A stretch of DNA of 64,000 nucleotides from Microbacterium sp. M28 (GTDB taxonomy: Bacteria; Actinomycetota; Actinomycetes; Actinomycetales; Microbacteriaceae): the NCBI RefSeq assembly GCF_025836995.1, contig NZ_CP107546.1:868001-932000 (forward strand), in the 5' to 3' direction. Positions 49,867 through 61,201 of this stretch are shown piece by piece (the stretch's first letter is position 1; the number at the start of each line of letters is the position of its first letter). The position numbers were made by a program, and so were the translations under genes. Below the pieces are notes generated by a model, which had not been told where the DNA came from, did no database searches, and saw only the letters and a list, made by a program, of their open reading frames with translations.

Positions 49867-52257
49867 TCAGCGCGCTGCGAGGTCGGCGACGTCCTCGGGG
49901 GAGAGCGCCGAGCTCCACACCGTGAGCTCGTCGACGTCGCCCTGGAAGGGAGCATCCCACCAGTTCACGCCGAGGGCGAAGACGTTGCCGTCGCCGGACA
50001 GGATGTCCGGGAAGCCGCCGCCCTCGTAGCGCAGCTCGCCGTCGATGTAGACGGATGCCGCGGCACCGTCGACGACGAACGCGACGTGCGACCACTCACC
50101 GGTCGGCAGGAATCGGCCGGTACCGGCGTCGTACCACTGCTCGCTGCCGGCCCACAGCATCGTCGAACCGCCCACGCCGCTGTGCCCCTGAGGGAGCAGG
50201 CTCAGCCAGTTCGTCTGACTGCCGGCGGCGAAGAAGGCGGAGGTGTACGCGGTCAGCGCTTCGGGGCGCAGCCACAGCCCGACCGAGTACGACGTCCCCT
50301 GCACGAGGTCGTCCGGAAGCCGGACACCGGCCGTGCCGTCCAGGCGCAGCGCGCTGCCGGAGACGCCGTCGTCGACGAACGCGGCCGGAGCGGCAGCGCC
50401 CGCATCGATGCGGGCACCGGTGGCGACGGCATCCGGGAACACGCCGTTCGCGTCGCCGAGGTCGTCCTCGAAGGACCACTCCCCGGCCAGAACCCCGGGA
50501 GTCCGTGCGAGCACGATGATCTCGAACGGCACCTGCGTGGAGGCCTCGCCGTTCGTCACCGTGGCGGTGAGCGTGGCGTGCGCGTCCGGTTCGCCGACGG
50601 CCGGGCGGGCGACAGCGCCATCCGCGGTCACCACCGCGTCATCCGAGGATGTCCAGGTGATGGTCGTCCCGCCCGTGCCCGACGTCGGGAGATCGAGGTC
50701 GATCGTCACCCCGTCGGTGTCGCCGAGATCGAGGTCGGCGATGACGGCCTCGACCGCGTCGGCCCCTGTGAGTTCGACGCTCTGCCGTCCCCACAGTGCG
50801 ACGCCCTCATCCGAGACGACAGTGAGTCCGGTGGACCAGGTCTCGAGATCCGGATCCCAGACCGGCGCGAAGACGCCTGAGTAGGACTCGCCGTCGATCG
50901 TGAGGGTGGCGGCGTGCTGGCCCTCGCGCTCCCACGTGCCGTTGGCGTCACCGGTGATGCGGCCGTCCTTCTCCAGCGTGACGTCCCTCGATTCCGCGGC
51001 CGTCGCGGTGATGTCCTTGCCCATGTCGACCAGCTGCCACGTGCCCAGCACCTCGGACCGTTTGATCTTGCCTGCGGTCTCGCCGGCGTAGCGCATCGGC
51101 GAGACGACCGGCCAGCCCTGCTCGTTCATCCACATCTGGTGCACGCGCACCTCGTGCTGCTCGCCCATGCCCGGGAAGCGGGCATGGAACACCATGAACA
51201 TCCGGCCGGTGGCGGGATCCTGGTACCAGGAGGTGTGACCGGGGGAGACGTACCCGGTGCCGAGGCCCGTCCCAGGATCGCCGAGCTCGCGGGTGAACAG
51301 GTGACCGCCCATGAGCTTGACACCGTACGACTGGATCGACTCGTCGTCGAAGATCGGCAGCGACGGGTCGGCCTTGACGTCCGCCATGTCGTTGCCCTCG
51401 GCATCCAGGTACGGGCCGTCCGGCGTCTTCGAGCGCGCGACGCGCACGTCGTATCCGCCCGACGCGTCGAGCCCGCCGAACGACAGATACAGGTAGTAGT
51501 AGCCGGTTGCGGCGTCGTACTGGATCGTCGGCGCTTCGATGCGGCTGTGATTTCCGCCGACGAGGTGCGTGCCGTATCCCTGGCCGGGCAGCGGCTCGCC
51601 GGTCTCCGCATCCATCTTCAGAATGCGGATGCCTCCGGAGTACGAGCCGTAGACCATCCACAGATCGCCCTCGGCGTCGTAGAAGGCGTCGGGGTCGACG
51701 GCATTGGGATGCACGCGGGCGTCGTAGATCTCTCCGGGGTTCTCGCTCTCGCCCGCCATGCCGCTCTTGAGCAGGATGCCCTGGTTCTCGTACGGGCCGT
51801 CGACGGCGTCACTGGTCGCTATCCCGAGCGCCGACCGCGGAGACGATCCCTCGCAGGCGTTGTAGTACATCGCGAAGCGGCCATCCGGCAGCTGGATGAC
51901 GTCCGCAGCCCACAGCGTGGAGCTCTGGGCCCACTCGAATGTCTCGGCGAGTTCGGTGTAGATGTCCTCGAACAGGGCGTTGTCCGGATTCTGCGACAGG
52001 TCGATGGTGTGCTGCTCCCAGGCCATCAGATCCTCCGTGTGCGCGGAGGCGCCGTGGGAGCCGAAGGCCCAGATCTCGTCGCCGGCCGTCACGATCGATG
52101 GGTCATGCACGGTCACGTCGCTGAAGGACGGCGGGGGCGGATCGCTGGGCTGTTTCGCCGCGGCAGCGGGAGCGCACAAGGCTCCTGCGGCGACGAGTGC
52201 GGTCGTGGTCAGCGCGAGCGCGGTGCTCGCCCTGCGCGCGCGGGGACGTCGCGTCAT
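49867..52257 (-). CDS. Secreted GH43 arabinanase-like enzyme with Ig-like and LamG modules
   Basis: The 796-residue protein starts with a signal peptide (cleavage near AAAA-KQ, residue 34). The GH43 five-blade propeller (about 45-390) has catalytic D52 (HDPSIV), D190 (VDPDAFYD) and E241 (SRIEAPTI). A C2-type beta domain (about 400-500) follows, then an Ig-like domain with TITWTSSDDAVV (about 500-610), and a C-terminal LamG-like jelly roll (about 620-795). Domain order suggests an endo-arabinanase or related arabinofuranose-polymer enzyme acting on plant material; the exact substrate is inferred. Two direct operator-like repeats overlap the -10. Confidence 0.88.
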   Translation of the reverse strand: MTRRPRARRASTALALTTTALVAAGALCAPAAAAKQPSDPPPPSFSDVTVHDPSIVTAGDEIWAFGSHGASAHTEDLMAWEQHTIDLSQNPDNALFEDIYTELAETFEWAQSSTLWAADVIQLPDGRFAMYYNACEGSSPRSALGIATSDAVDGPYENQGILLKSGMAGESENPGEIYDARVHPNAVDPDAFYDAEGDLWMVYGSYSGGIRILKMDAETGEPLPGQGYGTHLVGGNHSRIEAPTIQYDAATGYYYLYLSFGGLDASGGYDVRVARSKTPDGPYLDAEGNDMADVKADPSLPIFDDESIQSYGVKLMGGHLFTRELGDPGTGLGTGYVSPGHTSWYQDPATGRMFMVFHARFPGMGEQHEVRVHQMWMNEQGWPVVSPMRYAGETAGKIKRSEVLGTWQLVDMGKDITATAAESRDVTLEKDGRITGDANGTWEREGQHAATLTIDGESYSGVFAPVWDPDLETWSTGLTVVSDEGVALWGRQSVELTGADAVEAVIADLDLGDTDGVTIDLDLPTSGTGGTTITWTSSDDAVVTADGAVARPAVGEPDAHATLTATVTNGEASTQVPFEIIVLARTPGVLAGEWSFEDDLGDANGVFPDAVATGARIDAGAAAPAAFVDDGVSGSALRLDGTAGVRLPDDLVQGTSYSVGLWLRPEALTAYTSAFFAAGSQTNWLSLLPQGHSGVGGSTMLWAGSEQWYDAGTGRFLPTGEWSHVAFVVDGAAASVYIDGELRYEGGGFPDILSGDGNVFALGVNWWDAPFQGDVDELTVWSSALSPEDVADLAAR

Positions 52258-52295
52258 GGTCTCTCCAGTTCGACAGTGGACGGGAACGCCTCAAT

Positions 52296-52330
52296 CTACA
52301 ACGATGCAGACCGCATATACAACGATGTAG
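52296..52330. promoter_or_regulatory. Two direct repeats, 21 bp apart, at the GH43 promoter
   Basis: CTACAACGATGCAG (52296-52309) and ATACAACGATGTAG (52317-52330) share the core TACAACGATG with exactly two helical turns between copies. Each core has TACA/TGTA-like dyad ends. The first overlaps a TAGATT -10 (52293-52298, minus strand), as a repressor site would. The regulator is not adjacent. Confidence 0.65.
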
Positions 52331-52345
52331 AAGAATCCCACGAGA

Positions 52346-52377
52346 AAGGGCACCCGGCGTGTGCGCCAGGTGCCCTT
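52346..52377. terminator. Terminator after gdhA
   Basis: A 9-bp stem AAGGGCACC/GGTGCCCTT with an inner GGCG/CGCC extension lies directly after the gdhA stop. In the leftward direction the stem runs into TTTC. Confidence 0.8.
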
Positions 52378-52390
52378 CAGGTGGAGCGGA

Positions 52391-53872
<1,482 letters not shown>

Positions 53873-56548
53873 TCACCCGGTGTTCTGCAGTCCGGCGGCC
53901 ACGCCGGACACGGAAAGGAGCAGGAGGCGCTGCTGTTCGGCATCCGCTCCCGACCCCGTCGCGGACTCGTCAGCGGAGCGCAGCTCGCGCAGCGCCCGCA
54001 GCTGCAGCAGCGACAGGGCGTCGACGTAGGGGCTGCGCAACTGCACCGCGCGTTGCAGGATCGGCTTGTTCTCGAGGAGGCCGGATCCGCCGGTGAGGCG
54101 GATGACCCATTCTCTGGTCAGGGTGAGCTCTTCGAGCACCAGCTGCGCGAGGTCGTCGCGGTCGCCGAGTGCGAGGTACCGGCGCGCGATGCGCTCGTCG
54201 GTCTTCGCGAGGCTCATCGCGACGTTGTCGATCATGGTGTGCAGCAGCGGCCACTCCCGGTAGGCCTCGGTGAGCAGCGCCTCGTCGCCGACGGCTTCGA
54301 GCGCGGTTCCGAGACCGAACCAGCCGGCCAGGTTGATGCGGGCCTGGGTCCACGCGAAGACCCACGGGATGGCGCGCAGGTCCTCGAGGGATTCGACGGA
54401 CAGACCGCGTCGGGCCGGGCGCGAGCCCAGGGCGAGCAGGCCGATCTCCTCGAGCGGCGTCACTGTCGCGAACCAGGGGGCGAAGCCCTCGGCCTGCACG
54501 AGCTCGAAGAAGCGGGCGCGGGAAGCGGTGTCCATGGTCGCCGCGATCGAGGCGAACCGCTCCGCCGCACCGCTGGTGCGCTGTTCGACTCCGGGCGAGG
54601 AGGCCAGCAGCGTCGCAGCGGCGACCTGGTCGATGTGGCGCATCGCGATGGCGGGCTCCCCGTACCGGGCGAAGATGACCTCGCCCTGCTCGGTGAGCTT
54701 GAACCGACCGTCGACGGAGTGCGGCGGCTGGGCGAGGATCGCCGAGTTCGCCGGTCCGCCGCCACGCCCGAGGGCGCCGCCGCGGCCGTGGAACAGCGTC
54801 AGCTCGATGCCGGACTCCTGCGCCCACTGCGCGATCTTGCGCTGCGCCTCGTAGAGCGCGAGGTTCGCCGCGACCGGCCCGACGTCCTTCGAGGAGTCGG
54901 AGTAGCCCAGCATGACCTCGAGCCGGTTGCCGGTCTCCGCCATGCGCGCACGGAACTCGGGGAACTGCACGGTCTCCGCGAGGATCGCGGGAGCGGCCTG
55001 CAGGTCGGCGAACGTCTCGAACAGCGGCACGACGTCGAGCACGGGGGCGTCGTCGCCGAGCGCGTAGCGCGCGAGCCGGTGCACGTTCGCGAGGTCCTGG
55101 GCGGACTGCGTGAACGAGACGACGTAGCGGCCGGCGGCCCGCGGTCCGTACTCGCGCTGGATCTCGGCCACCGCACGGAAGACGTCCAGCACCTCGATCG
55201 TCTTCTCGCTTCGGTCACCGCCGGCGTCCAGCTCGGCCAGCGCCTGACGGTGCACCTGCGAGTGCTGACGCACCTCGAGCTCGGTGAGGTGGAAGCCGTA
55301 GGTCTCGACCTGCCAGATGAGGTGCTGCACTCCACCGAACGCGTGACGGCGCGCTCCGGCGGCGATCAGCGAGTCCTGCACGGTGCGCAGGTCTGCGAGC
55401 AACTCGTCCGGATGCGTGTAGCCGCCCGGGGTGCCGGTGCGCTTGGCGGCCACGCGGCGCGCGAACAGGAGCAGGAGACGGCGGTGCGGCTCGTCGGGCG
55501 AGCGGGTCGAGATGTCTGCGGCCGCCTCCGCTTCGGCGACGGCGAAGTCGTCCCACAGCGCGGCGGCGGCGGGGGAGACCGGCGTGCTCTCGGCATCCAG
55601 CGTCAAGGTGCGACCGATGCGGGCGAGGGCGCGCTCGAGTCCCTGCAGGACGTGATCGGAGGCGATCTGCGCGGCCTCGCGGGTGACAGCGGCCGTGACG
55701 AACGGGTTGCCGTCGCGGTCTCCGCCGACCCAGGATCCGACCCGCACGAACGCCGGGACGACCGGCGCGCTGGCGCCGGACTCCTCGCCGCGCAGGGCGT
55801 CGTCGATCCGGCGGTACACGTGCGGCACGGTGGTGAAGAGCGTCTCGTCGAACACGCTCATGACGGTGCGGACCTCGTCGACCGGGGTGGGCTTCTGCGC
55901 ACGCAGCGGGGCGGTGCGCCAGAGGGTGTCGATCTCCTCCAGCATCCGGCGGCGGGCGCGGCGCTGCTCGGCACCGTCCTCGCTCGCCGAGTCGTGCTGC
56001 GTCAGCAGGTCGGACAGCCGGCGGATGCTCGTGGACACCGCACGGCGACGCGCCTCGGTCGGGTGGGCGGTGAAGACGGGGTGGAACCGGAGCCCGGCGA
56101 GTCGGCGTTCGGCCTCGGTGTCGCCGATCTCACGGCGCAGCTGCGCGTAGGCGGCTGCGACGGTGTCGGCGGCGCCGTCGCGTCCGGGCTGGCCGGCGCG
56201 TTCGCGCAGCACGCGCACGCGCTGGTGCTCCTCAGCGAGGTTGACGAGGTGGAAGTAGGCGGTGAACGCGCGGGCGACCTCATCGGCGCGGTCGACCGAG
56301 AACGAGTCCGCGATGGAAGCCGCGCGCTCGAACGCCTCGGCGCTCTCGTCGTCGTACGCCTGGATCGTCGCCAGACGCAGACGCTCGACGTCCTCGAACA
56401 GGCCGGGGGTGCCGGATTCGCGCAGCACCTGGCCGAGCAGGGCGCCGAGCATGCGGACGTCCGCCCGCATGGATTCGGGAATGCCGCGTCCTGCCTCGAA
56501 GCGACCGATGACGCGAATGGCCTCTGTGGGTGTGGGCTCGGGGGTCAT
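53873..56548 (-). CDS. ppc: Phosphoenolpyruvate carboxylase
   Basis: The 891-residue enzyme has catalytic H162 in VFTAHPTEA, the GYSDSSKD phosphate lysine region, the FHGRGGALGRGGGP loop and the invariant C-terminus QNTG. It makes oxaloacetate from PEP and bicarbonate. A TACGCT -10 is six bases before the ATG, so a leaderless mRNA is likely; the frame further upstream overlaps nhaA and is a shadow. With gdhA downstream it feeds and drains the TCA cycle for glutamate synthesis. Confidence 0.97.
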   Translation of the reverse strand: MTPEPTPTEAIRVIGRFEAGRGIPESMRADVRMLGALLGQVLRESGTPGLFEDVERLRLATIQAYDDESAEAFERAASIADSFSVDRADEVARAFTAYFHLVNLAEEHQRVRVLRERAGQPGRDGAADTVAAAYAQLRREIGDTEAERRLAGLRFHPVFTAHPTEARRRAVSTSIRRLSDLLTQHDSASEDGAEQRRARRRMLEEIDTLWRTAPLRAQKPTPVDEVRTVMSVFDETLFTTVPHVYRRIDDALRGEESGASAPVVPAFVRVGSWVGGDRDGNPFVTAAVTREAAQIASDHVLQGLERALARIGRTLTLDAESTPVSPAAAALWDDFAVAEAEAAADISTRSPDEPHRRLLLLFARRVAAKRTGTPGGYTHPDELLADLRTVQDSLIAAGARRHAFGGVQHLIWQVETYGFHLTELEVRQHSQVHRQALAELDAGGDRSEKTIEVLDVFRAVAEIQREYGPRAAGRYVVSFTQSAQDLANVHRLARYALGDDAPVLDVVPLFETFADLQAAPAILAETVQFPEFRARMAETGNRLEVMLGYSDSSKDVGPVAANLALYEAQRKIAQWAQESGIELTLFHGRGGALGRGGGPANSAILAQPPHSVDGRFKLTEQGEVIFARYGEPAIAMRHIDQVAAATLLASSPGVEQRTSGAAERFASIAATMDTASRARFFELVQAEGFAPWFATVTPLEEIGLLALGSRPARRGLSVESLEDLRAIPWVFAWTQARINLAGWFGLGTALEAVGDEALLTEAYREWPLLHTMIDNVAMSLAKTDERIARRYLALGDRDDLAQLVLEELTLTREWVIRLTGGSGLLENKPILQRAVQLRSPYVDALSLLQLRALRELRSADESATGSGADAEQQRLLLLSVSGVAAGLQNTG

Positions 56549-56633
56549 CCTTCGAGCGTATCCCGACGCGCACGGCGCTCCGGACCGCGTGACGCCGCAT
56601 GAAGGGCGGGCGCAGAGGCCTAGCATGGACTCG

Positions 56634-57809
56634 ATGTCCGACTCCCGCAATCCTCTGCGCTCAGCGCAGTTCCCCGCGGTTCTGCTCCTCGTGGCGGCAG
56701 GACTGGGCCTTCTGCTCGCCAACACGCCCGCGCACGATGCGATCGCGGGGGTGCTGGACGTCCACCTCCCGGTGCCGGGGACGGCGCTGGACCTGTCCGT
56801 CGAGCACTGGATCTCGGACGGCCTCCTGGCGATCTTCTTCTTCGTCGTGGCGATGGAGCTACAGTACGAGCTCACCGGCGGTGAGCTGAACTCCTTGCGC
56901 AAGGCCCTGCAGCCGGCGATCGCCGCGGCAGGCGGAGTGATCGTGCCGATCGTCATCTATCTCACGATCGCCGGTGCGCCGCAGACGGCATCCGGCTGGC
57001 CCATCCCGACAGCCACCGACATCGCCTTCGCGCTCGGAGTGCTGGCCGTCTTCGGACGCGGGCTCCCGTCGACGGTGCGGGTGTTCCTGCTGGCGCTCGC
57101 GATCCTCGACGACATCATCGGGATCATCTTCATCGCCGTCCTGTTCGCGCACGATCTGAACTGGCTCCTGCTGCTGCTCGCCCTGGTCGGCGTCGTCGGC
57201 TTCGGCATCCTGAGCCGCCAGCTCGGCGAGCGCAACGACGTCGTCATCGGCGTGCTGATGGCGCTTCTCGGCATCCTCGTGTGGGGGCTCGTCGCAGCCT
57301 CCGGCGTGCACGCGACGATCGCCGGCGTGCTGCTCGGGCTCGCGGTCGCCCAGGCCCCCTCCATGCGCATCCGCTACGCGCTGGAGACGTGGGTGAACGG
57401 CGCGATCCTGCCGATCTTCGCGTTCACCGCCGCGTTCGTCGTGATCCCGGCGGTTTCCCCGTCGGAGTTCTCGCCCGCGTTCTTCGGCATCGCGCTGGCT
57501 CTGCCGGTCGGGAAGGTGATCGGCATCGGCCTGTTCGGCTGGCTGGCCATGCGGATCGGGTCCCGTGGGCGTCCGCCGGCGCTGACGATCATGGATCTCC
57601 TCGCCGCCGGCACACTGGGCGGCATCGGCTTCACGGTCTCGCTGCTGCTCGCCAACCTCGCGTTCGCGAACGATGCCGAGACGAGGGACCAGGCGATCCT
57701 CGGCGTCCTGGTCGGATCGCTGATCGCGCTGGTGCTCTCCGGTGTCATGGTCTCGCTGCGTGCGGCCTGGTACCGGCGGCGGGACGTGACCACAGCGGAT
57801 GCCGGATGA
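56634..57809 (+). CDS. nhaA: Na+/H+ antiporter NhaA
   Basis: The roughly 391-residue protein has about 12 helices and the NhaA ion site in FLLALAILDDIIGIIFIA (the adjacent Asp pair), with TATDIAFALGVLAVFG before it. It exchanges sodium for protons in alkaline or salty conditions. Start choice: TAGCAT (56621-56626) is seven bases before the ATG at 56634 (leaderless pattern), whereas AGAGG at 56614-56618 fits an ATG at 56625. Divergent from ppc; mazG follows after 10 bp. Confidence 0.94.
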   Translation: MSDSRNPLRSAQFPAVLLLVAAGLGLLLANTPAHDAIAGVLDVHLPVPGTALDLSVEHWISDGLLAIFFFVVAMELQYELTGGELNSLRKALQPAIAAAGGVIVPIVIYLTIAGAPQTASGWPIPTATDIAFALGVLAVFGRGLPSTVRVFLLALAILDDIIGIIFIAVLFAHDLNWLLLLLALVGVVGFGILSRQLGERNDVVIGVLMALLGILVWGLVAASGVHATIAGVLLGLAVAQAPSMRIRYALETWVNGAILPIFAFTAAFVVIPAVSPSEFSPAFFGIALALPVGKVIGIGLFGWLAMRIGSRGRPPALTIMDLLAAGTLGGIGFTVSLLLANLAFANDAETRDQAILGVLVGSLIALVLSGVMVSLRAAWYRRRDVTTADAG

Positions 57810-57819
57810 GGGAGCAGGG

Positions 57820-58455
57820 ATGAGCGACGCGCTGCGGGATGCGGCCGAGACGATGCGGGCCGTGCGCGAGCGCTGCGTCTGGTCGCAACGGATCACGCAC
57901 CGGGATCTGGTGCCGTATCTCATCGAGGAGTCCCACGAGGTCATCGACGCCGTCGAGTCCGACGATCGCGCTGATCTGCGGGAGGAACTCGGCGACCTGC
58001 TCTGGCAGGTGCTCTTCCACGCCGCGATCGCCGCGCAGGACCCGGACGACCCCTTCGACATCGACGATGTCGCCCGGACGCTGACCGAGAAGATGGTCCG
58101 GCGGCATCCGCACGTCTTCGCCGATGCCGTCGCGACGACGCCCGAAGAGGTCCTCGTGCACTGGAACGCGGCGAAGGCCGCGGAGAAGCGGGAGCGCACG
58201 AGCGTCCTCGACGGCGTCCCGAGCGGGATGCCCTCGTTGGCCAGGGCTCAGAAGATTCTGGGCCGCGCCGCCGCGGTTCTGCCCGACCCCAGTCCCGTAC
58301 ACGACCTCGAACCTCCGGCATCCGAGCCCGAACTCGGTGACGCACTGCTCGCGCTGGTCGCCCAGGCCCGCACGCGCGGCTGGGATGCCGAGCGCGCCCT
58401 CCGAGAGCGCATCCGGGTGCTGGAGGACGAGGTCCGCGCGGCCGAATCCGGCTGA
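57820..58455 (+). CDS. mazG: MazG nucleoside triphosphate pyrophosphohydrolase
   Basis: The 211-residue protein has the all-alpha NTP-PPase metal site ESHEVIDAV followed by LREELGDLLWQVLFH (EExxE and ExxD pattern, about residues 40-70). It is a single-module actinobacterial type with a divergent C-terminal half. It removes non-canonical or excess NTPs. GGGAGCAGGG precedes the ATG. It is 10 bp after nhaA and probably co-transcribed. Confidence 0.9.
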   Translation: MSDALRDAAETMRAVRERCVWSQRITHRDLVPYLIEESHEVIDAVESDDRADLREELGDLLWQVLFHAAIAAQDPDDPFDIDDVARTLTEKMVRRHPHVFADAVATTPEEVLVHWNAAKAAEKRERTSVLDGVPSGMPSLARAQKILGRAAAVLPDPSPVHDLEPPASEPELGDALLALVAQARTRGWDAERALRERIRVLEDEVRAAESG

Positions 58456-58518
58456 ACCGGGGCGAGTGCCCGACGGCCGCGGCACGCATCCCGCCCGCGG
58501 ACCTGGAAGAATCGACGG

Positions 58519-59805
58519 GTGGCTACCGTGAACCCGCCGCGCGGCATGCGCGACATCCTCCCCGCTGACAAGGCCCGCCGTGAGCGCGTCCTCTCCGTCA
58601 TCCGCGACCGCTACCGCGCGCACGGCTTCGACGAGATCGAGACGCCGGTCGTCGAGGAGTATGCGCGCCTGCACGCCGGTATCGGCGGAGACAACGAGAA
58701 GCTCTCGTACAACATCCTGCGCCGAGGATTGGATGCCGACGGCATCCGTGCGGCGGCGGAGGACCCGGCGGCGCTGTCCGATCTCGGGCTCCGCTACGAC
58801 CTGACCGTGCCGCTGGCCCGCTTCTACGCGTCGAACCGGGCGCAGCTGCCTGCGGTCTTCCGCTCGATCCAGATCGGCTCGGTCTGGCGCGCCGAGCGCC
58901 CCCAGAAGGGCCGCTATCGCCAATTCGTGCAGTGCGACATCGACATCATGGGCGACGACTCCTCCCGAGCCGAGGCCGAGCTGCTGGTCGCATCGCTGGA
59001 TGCCGTGGCGGTCCTCGGTCTGACCGATGCGAGCATCCGGATCAACGACCGGCGCGCCCTGGACTGGATGCTGAATGCCTTCGGCTTCTCCACCGAGGAG
59101 CGCCCCGGTGTGCTCATCACGATCGACAAGCTCGACAAGATCGGGCCGGACGGGATCGTGACGGAGCTGCGCGAGCGCGCAGCCACGGCATCCGCCGTCG
59201 ACGCGTTCGACGCCTTCCTGCGGCGTCCGCAGACACGGGAGTTCTTCCCGTACGGCGAGCGCCAGATCCGCAAGGCGCTGCCGGACGGCGCGCCGGACGA
59301 GATCGTCGCGCACCTGGTCGGCATCGGCGAAGCCGTGGCGGCCGGGCGCGGGATCGACGGTGCGATCCCGCTCGTCTTCGATCCGTTCCTCGTCCGCGGG
59401 ATGGGGTACTACACGGGAACGATCTTCGAGCTCGCCCACCCCTCGGTGCCGTACTCTCTCGGCGGGGGCGGACGCTATGACGGCATGATCGGGCGCTTCC
59501 TGGGGCAGCAGGTCCCGGCCGTCGGGTTCTCGCTCGGCTTCGAGCGGTTGGTCGACCTGGTCGATCTCGCGGACGATGCGGATGCCGCGGCGGTCGTCCT
59601 GGTGCACGACGCCGACGTCCCGGTCGCCGAACTGGTCGCGCACAAGGCGGCGCTGATCGGCGACGGTTCCCGCGTGCGCGTCGAGCGGCGCACGAAGAAC
59701 CTCAAGGGGCTCCTGGAGCGCTCGGCGGCAGACGGCTACACCGCTTTCGCCACCGTCTCGGCCGGCGCCGCGGTCGGCTCGTTGGAGATCAAGCCGCTCG
59801 GCTGA
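58519..59805 (+). CDS. hisS: Histidyl-tRNA synthetase
   Basis: The 428-residue class II synthetase starts ATVNPPRGMRDILPADKARRERVL, has motif 2 around VFRSIQIGSVWRAERPQKGRYRQFVQCDIDIMG and the histidine-specific RGMGYYTGTIFE and GGGGRYD blocks near residues 295-320. The anticodon-binding domain is at about 350-428. The GTG start follows an AAGAAT -10-like element by seven bases, probably leaderless. Confidence 0.96.
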   Translation: MATVNPPRGMRDILPADKARRERVLSVIRDRYRAHGFDEIETPVVEEYARLHAGIGGDNEKLSYNILRRGLDADGIRAAAEDPAALSDLGLRYDLTVPLARFYASNRAQLPAVFRSIQIGSVWRAERPQKGRYRQFVQCDIDIMGDDSSRAEAELLVASLDAVAVLGLTDASIRINDRRALDWMLNAFGFSTEERPGVLITIDKLDKIGPDGIVTELRERAATASAVDAFDAFLRRPQTREFFPYGERQIRKALPDGAPDEIVAHLVGIGEAVAAGRGIDGAIPLVFDPFLVRGMGYYTGTIFELAHPSVPYSLGGGGRYDGMIGRFLGQQVPAVGFSLGFERLVDLVDLADDADAAAVVLVHDADVPVAELVAHKAALIGDGSRVRVERRTKNLKGLLERSAADGYTAFATVSAGAAVGSLEIKPLG

Positions 59806-59854
59806 GCGCGCAGCATTCACCGTCGGTTCATCTCCGCCGTGTTCACTCTCATCC

Positions 59855-60634
59855 GTGGCACGCGGGAGAGCACTGGGCGCTGTGCTGGCGGCGTGTGTCG
59901 TCGCGGTGTTCGGGATCCGGCTCATCCTCGCCAGACAGGCCGCGATCGCTCGGCGACGGATCGGCAAGCCGCTGGGGGAGCAGTCCCTGGACGCCGACCG
60001 GGTCTGGCGGAAGTCGCTGCCCGGAAGTGCGATCGACCTTCTGCTGCTCGGTGACTCGCTCGCCGCGGGGCTCGGTGCCGAGCATCGCAAGCAGACGCTC
60101 GGGGGGCGCGTGGCGAAAGCGCTGGCGCGAGAGCTGCAACGGCCGGTGCGACTGCACACGGCCGCGGTCGTCGGTTCGGAATCGTCCGCACTGGAGTACC
60201 AGCTCGACAGCCTTCCGTCCGAGTATCGGGCCGACGTGGCGGTGATCGTCGTCGGCGGCAACGACGTGACGCACCTCATCCCGGCCTCGACGGCATCCGC
60301 TCAGCTCGAGCGCGCCGTCGTGCGGCTTCAGGATGCCGGGACGTCCGTGGTGGTCGGCACCTGCCCCGACCTGGGAACGCTACGCCCTGTGCCGCAGCCG
60401 CTGCGGGCACTGCTGTCGCGGATGTCGCGGCGCCTCGCCCTCGAGCAGACCAAGGTCGCGTGGCGGACGGGGGCGGTTCCGGTCGATCTGCGGCAGCTCG
60501 TCGGGCCGACGTTCCACGCCGAGCCGGATGAGATGTTCAGCCTCGACCGGTTCCACCCCTCCGCGGCGGGTTATCGTCGAACGGCGGAAGCGCTGCTCCC
60601 CGCCGTCGTCACTGCGTTGCGGTCTCGGCGGTGA
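59855..60634 (+). CDS. SGNH/GDSL-type hydrolase with N-terminal anchor
   Basis: The 259-residue protein has an N-terminal hydrophobic helix (about 6-27; uncleaved anchor or signal) and the SGNH blocks: LLLGDSLAAGLG (nucleophile Ser), VVGGNDV (oxyanion Gly/Asn) and SLDRFHPSAAGYRR (Asp/His). It should hydrolyse an ester in a lipid or envelope polymer at the membrane surface. The start is GTG. Its last 26 bp overlap the convergent VOC gene. Confidence 0.87.
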   Translation: MARGRALGAVLAACVVAVFGIRLILARQAAIARRRIGKPLGEQSLDADRVWRKSLPGSAIDLLLLGDSLAAGLGAEHRKQTLGGRVAKALARELQRPVRLHTAAVVGSESSALEYQLDSLPSEYRADVAVIVVGGNDVTHLIPASTASAQLERAVVRLQDAGTSVVVGTCPDLGTLRPVPQPLRALLSRMSRRLALEQTKVAWRTGAVPVDLRQLVGPTFHAEPDEMFSLDRFHPSAAGYRRTAEALLPAVVTALRSRR

Positions 60635-61118
60635 AGCTCGCGGCCCACTCTTCGACGCGGCGCGCGCTCTCGGCGGGCGACAGGTCCTCGACACGCGACA
60701 TGATCGACCACCGCACGCCGAACGGGTCGCGGATCGACGCGAATCGATCGCCCGACACGAAGTCGCTCGGCGCTTCGCGGATGACGGCGCCGGCCGCGGT
60801 GGCGGCTTCGACCACGGCATCCGCATCGGCGACGTAGAGTCCGAGCGAATAGCAGTCCTCCTCGCCGGCAGGCGGGGCGACCAGGTGGTATTCGGGTGTC
60901 GGCTCGCCGATCTGCAGCAGGCCGAGGCCGAAGTCGAGGTCGGCGTGCACGACGACTCCACCCATCTCGGTGACGTCGATCACGGTCGCGCCGAACACGT
61001 CGCGGTAGAAGGCGATCGCATCCCCGGCGCGCGGGATCGCGAGGAACGGCGTGAGCGAGGTCGCGTTGTTCGGGCGGCCGGCGGTGGTGTGGGTTCCGGT
61101 GAGTCCTGTTTTCGTCAT
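60609..61118 (-). CDS. VOC/glyoxalase-superfamily protein
   Basis: The 169-residue protein has the paired beta-alpha-beta-beta-beta modules of the vicinal oxygen chelate fold (TPFLAIPRAGDAIAFYRDVFGATVID and a second module with YVADADAVVEAATAAGAVIREAP and RDPFGVRWSIMSRVEDLSP), resembling PhnB-type glyoxalase-like proteins. Substrate and metal use are open. TAGCGT seven bases before the ATG points to a leaderless mRNA. Confidence 0.88.
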   Translation of the reverse strand: MTKTGLTGTHTTAGRPNNATSLTPFLAIPRAGDAIAFYRDVFGATVIDVTEMGGVVVHADLDFGLGLLQIGEPTPEYHLVAPPAGEEDCYSLGLYVADADAVVEAATAAGAVIREAPSDFVSGDRFASIRDPFGVRWSIMSRVEDLSPAESARRVEEWAASFTAETATQ

Positions 61119-61201
61119 GTCCCCGACGCTACGGACCGTGGGGGAGGGTGTGCTTGGAGATTCGCGACATGTTGTCCGCGCCGGGCTCTATCGTGTCGAG
61201 G

